Of a stretch of DNA of 64,000 nucleotides, positions 48,611 through 61,105 are shown piece by piece (position 1 is the first letter of the stretch; every line of letters starts with the position of its first letter). Location: the NCBI RefSeq assembly GCF_022539315.1, contig NC_066320.1:34806977-34870976 (forward strand), in the 5' to 3' direction. The DNA comes from Serinus canaria. Taxonomy: Eukaryota > Chordata > Aves > Passeriformes > Fringillidae. The notes under the pieces are model-generated. The model saw only the letters and a list, made by a program, of their open reading frames with translations. It searched no databases and was not told the DNA's origin. The position numbers were made by a program, and so were the translations under genes.

Positions 48611-51600
48611 CGCGGAGCTGCCGGGCGCTCGGCGGAGCGGGTGCTCCCGTCCCGGAGGGAGCAGTCCACGTGCAGCTGTGTGCAGGCTAACGTATCGCTG
48701 CAGACACTGGTATAGACATCTGAAATACAATTAAATGGCAGGAATGCTCTATTTGTCTAAACAAGACAAAGCATGGAATGGGTTCATTTGACTTGAAACA
48801 TGTAATTAGCATAACCCTTCTGGATGCTTGTTTTATCATTTGCAATATAGTAAATGATTGATTATTGTACAGTACCTTTTGAATGTCATTAACAGAATTG
48901 TTTTGTCCACTTGATTAATATGTTGCCTCAACCTCAGAATAATCAGATTAAACTAGGTTGCCTTGTTCCTTCTGACTTGGAACATTCCTATTTCCATGCA
49001 CCATCTTCTCACAAAGGTCCCATGTAGATTGGTGCATTTTGTTAACTCCAATGTTTCAGGACATATCCACCTGGGAACCTCTTCTGATGTGTGGAATGGG
49101 TGTTGCTATAAAAATATATTTTATAAGTTAGCTAACTACTATCTTCTAAGTTCAGACAGTGGAGCGGGGATGGAATTGGGTGTTCTCATTATAGTTCCTG
49201 TAACAAATCAAACATCCCGTGTCCATAGATGTCTTTCACATCAAGGATCTCCAGTTTTGAATGTGTGAGCCATAAGACATTAATGGTTTATTTTTTGTCA
49301 AATTTTCTAAACCAAACCAAATTACACAAAAGCCTGAGCCTTGTTCTTTGTAATAGTCAGTATTACAGATTTTCAGTTGTGTGATAAATCACATTTGTGA
49401 TCTGTAAACTGTTGGCTGCATTAAATTGCTAACATCCCAGCAGCTGAACAGCTTTTGCTGCAGTGATATTATCTGATCTCAAATTAAGGAATGTTTCTTT
49501 TCATTGAACACATGTATATTAGCATATTTAGATGTGAAGGTTGTTTAGCAGATCTTAGTCCTAAATCCAGAGGAAGTGGAAATGTTTGAGGACAGGGCCA
49601 GTTGGTACCCAGCAGAGGCCAGGCTGTGGCTCAGCCATGTGCCTTGGTGCTTGTGCTGGGAGAGCCTGCTGGGATCTCCTGAGCTGGGCAGAGGCCAGTG
49701 GGATGCAGAGCCTGACCCCAGGAGTGGCAGGCCTCCCTCTGGGTGGAAGTAGCACTGCATGCACAGTTTGTGCACACACATGTGTGCATGAGGAGACGTA
49801 AAAACATGTGAAGATTCAAAATGCCTTGACAACAAAATGTGAATGAAGCAAAAACTTGTGCTCCAGGATTAAGATTTAAGTTTCTGTCTATCTGGGTCAA
49901 TGTTTGAGGTTACTAAGTGTTTGAGTCATTGAACTTTAAGACTGCATTCATCACAGCTTCCTAGACTAATATAAATTTCTTCCCATTAAGTCAATAAGCG
50001 TGGTTACATCAGACAGCAGTTCTGTCTAGAAACTAAGATTAATGTCCATCATAAAAGTGACATGAAGAGACAACTTCCTTGATTTATACAGACTATTTTT
50101 ATCTTCTCAGTTTTAAAATAAAATTCAAGTTATTACTTCTATTTATATAGGGGTTTTCTTTCTCACTTCCACTATTACTGAAACATTCCTTTCAGATGGT
50201 GGCTGCTTCGTCATCCAGGTGTGAGCCTGTAGGACAAGAAGCCCTTCTTGTGGGTGTGCTAACAGCAAAACTGGCTGATACCATGCACTCCTTCAAAAGA
50301 GCTCTTTTTTTGTAGTTGGTTTTTTTTAGGCCTTTTAATTAATCTGTTTTCTGTAAGAAAGCATAATCCAGTTTAAGAAGTAGAAATTTGTTTCCATTCA
50401 GCTGTGCTCCAATCGATGTGTAAAGGCAGTAATCCCGGCAGTGCAGCAGCTCCTGAGCTCAGCTGTAATTCCAGGCTGGCTGAGCACGTGCCTCCCTCTT
50501 CAGGGTTGTCAGAGCTGTTGGCATCATCCTGAGCAGGAGCAGATCTGCAGTTAATGCCCTTGAAATCTGTAATAAAGTCAGGCCTCAGCTGCAGGTTTGG
50601 AGGGTTCCAGCCCGCATCACCAGAGCTCCCTTTTATCAGCTTCCATGTGATCAAGAAGCACGTTACAGAGCCGTGAGCTTTTTTTGTACCGTGGACTTCT
50701 TGTTATTGATGGATCAGCTTCACGAAGTTTGTTACAATGCTCTGCTGTTCTTGACATGCTTAAATTTTCTTTACCCTTTTCTAGCTCAAAGCTATAAAAC
50801 AATGTTAATACGGTGATACTAGCAAGGCCAAAAACAGCCATGCAAAAACCTTGAGCATGGCACTGGTGACCGGACTAGTAAATGAAGTAATCTTAACTCA
50901 CTTTTCATATGGTCTATAGAGCCCTTTGGTTTTGTTTTTCTTTTTGAATTTATTTTTTAGAAGTCAGGAGTGCACATTGAAATGCTGCCTTTGTAAGCTG
51001 GGCCCCCACCTGAAGCTGGTAAAGCCTTTGGGCACAGTTGTATTGTTCCTAGTTCAACACCTTGAATTCACTGGTGGCAGTTCAACAGCTGAAGTTCATC
51101 TGAGACTTCCAAGGGTAAAGCATTAATGGAAATGGTGAATTACACTTTCAAGCAAAATATGGCAAACATTTCTAGCAGGTTCTTCCTAAACTGTTAATGA
51201 TGTTTCATTTGTGAAATGAGCTTCTGCAGCAGGGAGAGTGGCATCCTTACAAGTTCCCCACTTCGAAGCTGGATTTCTGCTTCAGGATAAATCTGAGCTG
51301 GCATGCCAGGGCAGCTGGCAGATATAGGCTCTTCCATCCTAGTGCCCTGTTCATCTCCAGGCTCTCAGCAGGACAAGCAGATCAGGAAGAGTGATCCAGC
51401 TTTTGCTTTCTGCTCACTGTTCCTGTGATGTCTGTTGTACAGGGGCAGCCTCACAAATTGAGTTCCATGCACATTACAAGTGTCCTACCTGCAGCCACAA
51501 AATCACTGGAGCTTCTTTTCCTAGCATGATGTAGTTATTTTGGGGATTTCCAAAGTGAGAAGATGCCTTTGCTGGGGGCCCAGCCTTTGCTTGTTCCTGC

Positions 51601-52375
51601 TTCTCACAGCTGGTGCTCTGGGACTTGTCAGACCTCCCCACAGTGGAACAAGGAGGGGGCAGTGGAAACAGGTCATAGCAAGCCTTTCATTCAGACTTCG
51701 TAGGATGTTGAGGCAAAAGAGCATTAAGGAGTCCTGTTTGATGTATTAGGTGTGAGTCAGTGACAATTTGTTTGGTTTTGAGCAATTTGGTTGGATTGCC
51801 AGAATTTTCAGAGAATCATGTTCTTGTCTGCCATCAGAGCTGTGGAACCTGCCTGTCTACAGCAAACTTCAAGGGAGTGTGCAAAATGCCTTCTAATTGT
51901 AATTTGTCAAGAATGAGTTCCTTTAAAATATTACTGTCTTAAAGCATTACACCACATAAACTGGGTATTTGTTCAAGTTGAGATGCAGGCACAGCTGGTT
52001 TGGGGTGCACAAGGCATGTCAGCTTTGCCTTGAGCTTTAAATCCAGGCTCTGCCCTGCCCAGGAGTTTGCAGTGGTGGTCCCAGCAGTTCCTCTAATGCT
52101 AAAAATCACAGCCCAGACAAAGTACTTATGAATGTACAAAATGTACGGTACTATTGAAATTTTAAAAATCAATTAAAGCTTTTTTGTAATTGCCCACAGA
52201 CATTGCATGCTCTGGTTGAATGGCAGTAGGTAATTTGTAAACTGGTTAGGTTCATTGTTGGCCATCTCTTAGAATTGATTGTCCTTTAATTAACTTATCT
52301 CTATCATGCATGTAATGTGATTCCCAATAAAAATTACAGAATTTTAATTGAAATTGAAAAGTTCTGAAAGGTAGA

Positions 52376-52405
52376 AATATAAATAATATATATTATATAT
52401 GTACA
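52376..52405. repeat. Short AT microsatellite-like tract
   Basis: The sequence ataaataatatatattatat is followed by atgtac. It is a short imperfect TA repeat. Confidence 0.6.
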
Positions 52406-53474
52406 TACTCCAACTGGCATGGACATTCTGAAGAGACTTTAATAACAAGGCAGGTTTTCCATGTGATTTAATTACCAATAGACTTAAGTGAGTATTTAGA
52501 TTAGAATAGTATAATCTGGTTTATTTAATAAAGAAAGGCTTTACATCTTTATGTCCTTATTGATTTGCCAATACCATTTAATGAGTGTCAGTTCACAAAA
52601 GTTGCATTAGTTGAAATACATCTTTGGGTTTGGTCCATGTAGCTTTATTTTGGAAATGCAGCCACTTGAAGAAAATGCTGAGCATAATTTAAAGTTAATA
52701 AAATAAAATATTGCTCTGAAGTGTACATAAAGAAATGCAAAATGGCAGCATGCATTCAATTATTCTGCATAATCCAGTTATTCTGTATAATTCCAGGAAA
52801 ATTAATTTTTTGTCAGTAATCCTGGTGCTTTCTTATGTTTGCTAAACTAAACATGTTGCACGTGTTCATTTATGCTTTTTAGTTTGCATACATTGAAATT
52901 TTTTTCAAGATTCTTCGTAACTTGGTTTTCAGTATTTTTACTGAACTGTGACAGAGTAAGCTTGAATTGTTCTACTATTGGTGCTTTGGTTTATGTTGCT
53001 ATTCCTTTATGGAATCAGTGCAGTGACTGGTACAAAGAGCACAAGGGCTTAAAATATCTAATCACATAAATCACATTGCTCTTCATTTCAGTGAAGTGAA
53101 GCCTGTTGGGAAATACCAGGTTTGGCTCCTTGTTAGCAATAATAACAATTTTTTAAAGCACGTAATCTGCATGTTTGTCTGTAGCTGAACTGGCAGCATA
53201 CAGAGCAGGGCAGTGCAGTCACTGCACTGGGTCAGTTTTGTTTGCTCACTCGGTCCAGTGACGTCTACAAGGTTTAACACAAACTCTCTGTATTAACAGC
53301 ACCAAGTAAAAGACAAAGAAAAGCTGGGAAAAATACTTTGATTTTTACTGTCAAATATTTTGTATTAAATTGGGAAAAGTTAGTAGAGATTGCTTTTCAA
53401 ATATGGGCAATTCTCACTGTATTTGTCACTCAGTATGTAATGATGGTGATACAAGTAGGCACTGAAAGCCTGAG

Positions 53475-53645
53475 GTTTTGGTAGTGTTTTGGTGGTGTTT
53501 GATAGTGTTTGGGTGGTGTTTGGTAGTGTTTTGGTGGGTTTTGGTGGTGTTTGGTAGTTTTTTTGGTAGTTTTTTGGTGGTGTTTGGTGGTGTTTGATAG
53601 TGTTTGGTGGTGTTTGATAGTGTTTGGTGGTGTTTGGTGGTGTTT
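53475..53645. repeat. G/T-only minisatellite, ~10-bp unit
   Basis: About 16 copies of ggtggtgttt, with variants ggtagtgttt and gatagtgttt. The + strand is almost devoid of C, giving strong strand asymmetry and many GG pairs. It lies about 275 bp before the next minisatellite. The minus-strand frame through it reads N/T/K/H repeats and is not a credible protein. Confidence 0.92.
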
Positions 53646-53920
53646 TCAGAGGTTTCAGACTTCTGCATGTTGCACAGAAGGCTGAGAAGGCAGGTGTGGG
53701 GAGGGTGTTCCCAAGGGGTTACAAGCACACCCCCTGGCATGCCCTGTGCTGGGGCACTCCAGGTTTCCCCTGTGCATGTCATGTCCCTGTGCCACTGTCC
53801 CCAGCTTGAGTCCTCAGGAGCAGTGGGCAGGAGCTGTGGGTGCTGTGCACAACTGAGCCAGCACGACTGAGCCTGGCTGGAGCTGCAGCTGGAGCTGGCC
53901 CTGAGTGGGCTGTGCAGGGA

Positions 53921-54281
53921 CAGCCTCTGGCGTGGCTGTGCCACCAGGGACAGCCTCTGGCGTGGCTGTGCCACCAGGGACAGCCTCTGGCGTGGCTGTG
54001 CCACCAGGGACAGCCTGCTGGCGTGGCTGTGCCACCAGGGACAGCCTCTGGCGTGGCTGTGCCACCAGGGACAGCCTCTGGCGTGGCTGTGCCACCAGGG
54101 ACAGCTGCTGGCATGGCTGTGTCACCAGGGACAGCCTCTGGCGTGGCTGTGCCACCAGGGACAGCTGCTGGCATGGCTGTGTCACCAGGGACAGCCTCTG
54201 GCGTGGCTGTGCCACCAGGGACAGCTGCTGGCGTGGCTGTGTCACCAGGGACAGCTGCTGGCGTGGCTGTGTCACCAGGGC
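53921..54281. repeat. 30-bp minisatellite, 12 copies, two alternating unit types
   Basis: There are twelve near-perfect units. Type A reads cagcctctggcgtggctgtg plus ccaccaggga; type B has cagctgctgg, often catgg, and gtcacc. The order is A A A A' A A B A B A B B, and A' (54011) has one extra base. Because 30 is a multiple of three, long frames stay open on both strands (for example 53840-54475 + and 53779-54405 -). Confidence 0.95.
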
Positions 54282-54369
54282 CACACAGCCAGAGCCGGCT
54301 CGGGCTCAGCCCTGGAGCAGAGCCAGCAGAGCCTCCCAGCTCCAGCACTGTCACCTGGGCAGTGCCAGG

Positions 54370-54470
54370 TGGGATCACAGAACCCACAACAGTCTGTGTT
54401 GGCAAGGGCTGTCCAGTTCCAGCCCCCTGCCACAGGCAGGCTAGTGCAGGCTGCCCAGAGCAAGGACTGA
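54370..54470 (-). mobile_element. CR1 LINE 3' fragment
   Basis: Resembles the reverse complement of the CR1 3' end: ggatcacagaacccacaac, then gttggcaagggctgtccagt, then tccagccccctgccacagg and gcaggctgcccagagcaag. It is a short non-coding copy directly beside the 30-bp minisatellite. Confidence 0.7.
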
Positions 54471-57400
54471 GGTGAGAAAGACTGATTCTGCAAGGACATC
54501 AGCCTTGGAAAGCACCTTTGTTCTGGATATGGAAAAGAGTGTACTGAAGAAGCAGGACTTTGTGCAGGGCAGTGTGCTGAGGGTTCTACTTGACCTCATG
54601 GTTGAGTAGAATAATAACCATTGTGAAATCCTAAACCACACACTGCTACAAACCATGTACAAAAGTAGTAGAGAGAGTAGAAAAAATAGTAACCTTGTGG
54701 TTATTTTTTCTCACATGTTATGTAGGCTCTGTGCTGGGCTCTGGCTTTGGTTCATGATGGTCAGTGCTGTCACCAGCAGCGTTCCTGGACAGCAAGCTTG
54801 CTGCTGTAGGCACTGGATTTGCAGCTGTGTTTACACTTCTGGCTGTGTGGCTGCCCAGGACTGTTGCAGAAGTACCAGGTCAGGCTAGCTAAGCCAAAAG
54901 CACCAGAGGGGTACAGCTGAAATTATTAATAATCCCAGCTTCTCCAGCAGATTGCCATAGCATTGTGTTTTCCTTCTTCATCTGTGCAAGAACGAGAAAC
55001 GATGATTTCAGTGTCCTCAAGGTTGATGCCCTTGCAAGAAGCTCTTCTGTTACTCAAATCTCTGACCCTCTTTTGAGGCTGCCTTGTTCCTCTGCAGTTC
55101 ATCTTTGTTATGTTAATTTTAAAATTTAACAGGTTTATTAATCCTGCAGAATTTATTATAGTCAAACATGAGATATTATTAAGTTGCTATTGTACAGAGC
55201 ATTTACCTTTGCTGTTGGAATTACTTGTCCTCTGCATTGGCAGACACAGAAACATTCATTTTGTTTCCTAATTAGGAGAGCTGCAATCAGGAACCATGAC
55301 AGGGTTCAGCTCCTCGGTGTACAGCATGCCAGGTTCCATAGTGCAGGCTTTATAAAATTCTCTTTAATTCAAGAACAGAATATCATTAACTTTGTAAGTG
55401 AATGAATACAATGGACAAGCAATTTAATTAACTTCTAACATTGGATGTTGGACAGGAGACAAAATGAAATTATGCACATATTTCTTATGCAGGCAGTCAA
55501 CCTTGAAAGGGGCTTGATTGTGATGGGTCAGACAAGGGGACAGCTTTGTCCAATTATTTGATGTTTAGTCCTAGAATATGAAATTTGAAATTTGGTACTT
55601 TGTAAATCAATCATCTCTTGTTTTGAAGCAGCTACAAAGGTTCTCTGAGATACAAAACAACCACCAGTGACTGTGACACGCTAAATACAACCTTTTACCA
55701 CATGGTACTTTCCTATTTGTGGATGACCTGTATAATGCTAAATGAAATGGGCATTAATGCCTCCTCATCAAATTGAATTTGTCATCTTGAGTGTATTTTG
55801 TAAGAACATATCAATGAAATACTGTATTGATTTAAAGTTTTCAAAATTAAAATTATTTAGCATCAGCTCAATGTAGTAGGAGTCACACAGCTTACCAGTT
55901 TTCCCCAAAATAATGTGCCTTTTTTTTACTAGAAGAAAACTGTGGTGAAGTGTTGAACATGCATCCGTCAGTCTTTTCATCTGCTCAGAATCCATGCAGG
56001 CTGGGTCCCAGTTGCCACTGCTGAGGGCACACCCTGTCAGTGTGGCAGTGCCAGCACTGTCCCCTGCACAGCAGGATGGGCTTTTACTGATGCTGCTCTT
56101 CCTGCCAGCTGGCCCTGGCTGCAAAAATAAATGTGAAACAGCAGGTACAGTACAGATGAAAAATAACATTCTGCTCTTGCATATTACCTTCTGCAACCTG
56201 AGATTCAGGCTCTGTTTGTTGAAATTCAAGCAGTGTTGCCACTATCCACATGATAAATCTGGATCTTTGGATAATTTTTTGAGCTTGTCAAGAATTTTTA
56301 ACTTTCTGGGGAATAGTTTTGGTTCTCCATAAGATTCAGTACTGAAATAACCATGAGCATTTACCTGGGTATTTTTTGGGGAGATCATATGCTTATCCTC
56401 TGCTGTGCTCACAGTTAGAAATTAGACTTTCTTTCTATCCCTTCTCATCCTGAGGAGCTGGTGAATATTCTGAGCATGGCAGGGGGTTTGGCGCTGGCTT
56501 TGAAGCCCTCAGGGCATCCTCAGCAGAGGTTCTGTCTCCCTGAGCACTCTCAGCCCTGGCTGGAGTGGCCGCATGCAGAGCACGGCCCCGGCTGCAGCTC
56601 TGATCCTGTATTCCTGCAGCCTCCCTCCTGCTCTGGGGCACAGCCAAGCTGGGAGCCTCTTATCCTGATTGGGGCCTCCAGAGTGCTTGAGTAATAGAAA
56701 TATTAAATAACACCGTGATTAATGACTTTGTGAAGGCTCGACTTTGCCTTCAGGAATATTGATAAGTGGTGCTTTTTATAAGTGCTCAGCACACATACAC
56801 TTCCTTTAGCTTGGGTTGGTTCCTTGGGCTGGCACTAATCTCGGTTTTCAGAAAAGAACCTCTGTCTGATATTTTTTTAATTTAATTGATTTGTAATCAA
56901 AGTATTAAATCTTTTTGTGAAATATGTCAGTATCAAAAGTGACATTAAATATTCTTTGTCCATGCATTAGATTGCATATAGGTTATTCATTTACTCACTG
57001 GACATGTTTATATAAAGCTCAGAGGTTTTGTATGTTAATTTTTCTCTTCTTAAATTAACTGGTCTCAAATAATGTTTTAAAATTGAATATGACTTTTTAT
57101 TTGCTGTAACTAAATTATTAAGAGAAGGTAATAGAGGTGGGTTATGTTAGCTGAAGATCCCTCATTTTTCTGAGAATAGGACAATTAAAACTCCTGGGGC
57201 TAAGTTTTTGTTCCAGAAAACGTGCCATGCTGGTTGCTGTTAGCAGAGACCTCTCTGAGGTATCTGTAATGACCAGGACTGCAAGCAAGTTCTTTTTTAT
57301 GTTGATCTCTTGATTAAGCATTTAAATGATTTGCCAGTCTGTGGTGTAGACAAGTCTCAACATTGAATTAAATCTAAATGGATAAACCCATCTGAATACA

Positions 57401-57532
57401 CCAAGTACAAGATATAAGGCTGTGTACAAACACTTACGGATCATTTCTTTCCTCAGCTACATTTAATTTGACTATTATAAAAGCAAAACAAAAAGAATTA
57501 GAATTTTTTTTTCATTATTTGTATTTTTTTAG

Positions 57533-57648
57533 TGGTAAATTTGTAGTGATTATCCCTCTTGCTGGTTCCACTGTTATTGGCCTCACACTTGCAAGGGCTG
57601 CTCTGAAGAAAAGAAGGAAGAGTGAGGAGGCAGTGCTAGATGTTGCAG
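57533..57648 (+). other. Unidentified exon-like segment with a membrane helix
   Basis: A 116-bp segment lies between a T-rich acceptor (gtatttttttag) and a consensus donor (gcag, then gtatgt). In the frame starting with the third base of a codon it reads GKFVVIIPLAGSTVIGL followed by TLARAALKKRRKSEEAVLDVA. The first part is a plausible single membrane-spanning helix and the KKRRK after it a typical stop-transfer signal. Its phases (2 in, 1 out) do not fit INPP5A, where exon 4 ends in phase 0, so it would belong to another transcript nested in the intron. I do not recognise the protein. The frame also continues past the donor to a stop at 57749, so chance remains possible. No partner exon was found. 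Confidence 0.35.
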
Positions 57649-59419
57649 GTATGTCTGCTGATGCTCATCAGCTGCACAGCAAAGATTGTGGCATTCAAAT
57701 GAGTCAAGGATGTCTGGAAACCACAGTGAGTGTTCTGGCAGCTCACTGAAGCTGGGAACATGGGCAGTGAGAGATGATTCCCCTGGCACAGAGCAGTCTC
57801 AGGTGGAACTTCCAGCCTCATTGCAGATGTACGGCTGGAAGAGTCAGTCTGAAAAATGGGCAGATTCATGAAATAAATGGATTACAAATAAATTAGAATT
57901 TTTTTAAGGCAGAAGAACTTCTAAAGACAAAACCAGTATGTGGAAATTATTTTAGAAATGCAGAAGGATATTTGGAGGGATGGATCTGGTACAATTGTAG
58001 TCAAGAAATTCCCAGGATTTAGGGACTCCTAGAGCTGGACACCCTTTTTATCCCTACCAGCTGCATGTGCTGCTTCCAGAATCTAATACTCCAGCAAAAT
58101 TGTCTTAACTAGGAAGTGGGCACTGGAGACACTGCTAAAATACAGCTATAGGTGGCTTCTTCACAGCATGGGTATTACAAATAAAATATATGTATTATTT
58201 ATTTATGGACATTTATGTTTTGATTGTGATGCATAATACTGGCTTAGGTTTTATGGAGTAAGAGAATCTGCAGTGCCAGTCCTGCCACTGGTTTTAGTCC
58301 TTCTGAGTGGACAGTTCCATTTGGTTTAATGGAAATATCACATGTAACTGAACAGGTGTTTTGAATACAGACCAAGGTCTGTTTTGAGAGTTTTTGAAGT
58401 TTGTCAGTGAGTATTTGGAGCCCACTCACACTGACACTTTATTAAAGGTGTAATGATTCAAAGGCTGTTGAAATGCAGCTGATAGCTGTGTTTGCAGTGC
58501 AGAGCTGCAGGAGTGGGGTGTAATTGTTTGGCATGGTTGGATCGGGCTCCGTCTGTCTGCGCTTCAGGTGGAGCAGGGCTGTTCAGGCAGCCTCAATGGC
58601 ACTTTAATTGTATGTGCTTTAGCTGATAACTCTAATTCAGGAAATGATAAATTGCTGGACACCTAATTTGTTTGCAAATAAGAAGTGATAGAGTATTTTA
58701 TAATGACTTGATCAGTGTACCCAGCCTGGTTTTTTAACCTTGAATGGGTATTAGACGGTTGGTGTTAATTTTGCTGTAGTGGATTGAGTGTGCACAGAAC
58801 CACAGGCAAAAACTGCACCAACTGCAAAAACTCCCTCGTGTCTACTTCCATCATTCACTGTTCAGGTGTGCTGGATCCAGACTGTACTGCAGCCTGCCCT
58901 TCCTTTGTTTTTGGGAAAGTGGCAGTTGCATCAAAACTGACATTTTATGGCAAACTAAGGGCAGGTGTTTTTACAAAGTGTTTCCAAACTGCCACAGAAA
59001 TCCAAGATAGCCATGGCTTGTTTCCGAGCAGAATTTTGGAGCTGTTTTGCTGTGGCTGTACCTATGTCAGGGTACCTGCAGACCAGGTGCCCCATCAGCT
59101 GAGGCCATGCTCAGGTGCCCTCCAGTCCCTGGGAAGCAGGATCTGGCCTGGGGCAGGAGAGCACCCACAGCCCAGCCAGGGCAAGCAGCCCCTGGGCACG
59201 GGCAGCCGTCGTGCTGGTCCAGGCCCCCACTTTCTCCCATTCCAGGATTTTCTGTTTGAGGTCTCTGAAACGTCACTGTGACATGAATGAGCCCAGACTG
59301 GGAGTCTCCGTGGCAGCTCCAGGGTGACATTGCTGTCAGCCTGTCTGGGGTGGCAGCCACCACCAGTGCTGGGCTGGCCCTGAGTGAGAGGTGGCCGCTC
59401 ACAGACTCCATCTCGCTAA

Positions 59420-60190
59420 TGGGAAACTAATGCCTGCTCTTGATGTTCGGGTTTATAAACATGTGAAATACTTTTTTAATTGTTGGTAGCAAAGCAGGCA
59501 CACAATCAATAGAGTCAGGCGTGCCAAACTCACTGTTGACATTCAGCAGAGCCAAAAAGGCTGGTAGGAGATAAGGGCTTCCTGTCAGCAGTGCTCGCGC
59601 TAATTCATATTCAGACATTGTCATGTGCCATGATAAATGAATTCCTTGAACTATATTGATATAGCAGGTTAAACATTGAAAAAGTTGGGCTGAACTTTGA
59701 CTTTAAATATTCATTAAAGCTAATTATGGATTTTATGACTACATGAATTACAGTTTCTGTGTCATCATTGGCAATTTATTTTAAATATATTTAAAGCAAT
59801 CTTTATATATTAACTGTCACATTTAGTGAGGTAATGCAGTAAATGTTTACTCTGTACAGTAATTAAACTTTTATTCGTCTATTTCCTTTTTGCATTAAAT
59901 ATCCACAGTTGAAATTGTAGACTTTAAAAAGAAATTATGCCAATTAAATGTTTGAAAAACCCTATAGCTATTAAAATCTTCACATTTTTGTGGCAAAATT
60001 CCTGTGTAATTAAAGGAATAGCGCTTTTAATAGTGCTGGATGTGTAATCCATCAGAACCAATTGTTTCTCTTGCCATCAGCACTAGTTTTCCCTGATGAG
60101 TCTTTCTGTATGGATTAATGAAAGAAATCTCTAATACCATAATGAGTATCATTCTGGCGCCTAATTAAAAGCAGTGAATGTTCAACTTCA
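59420..60190. other. Candidate conserved non-coding block
   Basis: AT-rich unique sequence with many homeodomain-type cores (gctaattatgg near 59720, cctaattaaaag near 60162), no repeats and no credible gene. The minus-strand 65-codon frame at 59427-59624 has no recognised domain. It is suggested as an enhancer-like element from composition alone. Confidence 0.25.
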
Positions 60191-60891
60191 GTGTGCTAAC
60201 AGGGAGAAGATGCCTGTTTTTTTCTCCGTAATACTTTTCTGGGGACATGTGAAGCTCTTCTAATGATTGTGCTCACCTTAGATTCAGTGTGCTCTCTGTG
60301 TCTCCAGCTGCAGTACAGGTGTGCACACAGGTGTGGTAGGAATGGTCAGGTACTTCTGTCAGCCCGGAAAAAGCATTTTGTTAACAGCAGCATTGCTGAA
60401 GATAAAATGCCTGGCCTTTCCCTGAGTCTAGAGCGTTTCCATAAGGGCCATTCTCACAAAAGCCAGGATGTGTTTGCCTGTGTACTCTGCAGTTAGTGAC
60501 CATGATATCGAAAGAGGTCCTGGGAGTTTACAAAGGAAAATTTCCCTGCTGTGCCTACAGGATCTTGGGTGCTGGTCTGACTGATTTTAGGGGTGTTAAA
60601 GCCAAGCTGTTGGTTATAGTGAACAGGGGACAGCAGAAGAATCAGTTTTACTGTCTTGTGTGTTTCTTAAGAACTTGGCCAAGCTACAAGTGAGTATTCA
60701 TGACTGTGCCACCTGACTTTCTGTTTTGGAGCTGAGTTACTGGCAGTGAATGTGTGGTACTTCCTCGGGGCCACGGGTGTTGCTCTGAAGTGCCCATGTA
60801 CTTCTGGGCGTTTCTGGGCACCTCAGACTCTGGTGAAGTCCTTTCTGTCTTGTCAGCTCCTGACTTTATTAGTCAGGTATAAATCAAGGAT

Positions 60892-61105
60892 TCATAGAAT
60901 CATGGTTTGGGTTGGAAGGGATCCTAAATCCCACCCAATGCCACCCCAGCCATGGCAGGGACACCTTCCCCTGTCCCGGGTGCTCCCAGCCCCAGTGTCC
61001 AGCCTGGCCTTGGGCACTGCCAGGGATCCAGGGGCAGCCTCAGCTGCTCTGGGCACCCTGTGCCAGGGCCTGCCCACCCTGCCAGGGAACAATTCCTTCC
61101 CAGTT
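60892..61105 (-). mobile_element. CR1 LINE 3' fragment, the longest copy here
   Basis: Clear reverse complement of a CR1 3' end: tagaatcatggtttgggttg, ggaagggatcctaaatccc, catggcagggacaccttcc, cagcctggccttgggcactg, ccagggatccaggggcagcc, then the ctctgggcaccctgtgccag block. It starts with the ATTC-type terminal repeat (gattcatagaatcat) and spans over 200 bp of the untranslated 3' region. No reverse transcriptase sequence is included. Confidence 0.93.

Noticed and set aside
47915..48734. Cys/Pro/Val/Ser-rich and His/Thr/Asp/Arg-rich repeat proteins on the two strands.
   Set aside because: They are translations of a gtgtcc hexamer array, and the opposing frames are mirror artefacts.
53779..54475. 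Open frames of 150-210 codons on both strands over the 30-bp minisatellite.
   Set aside because: The period is a multiple of three, so frames persist automatically, and there is no domain or recognised homology.
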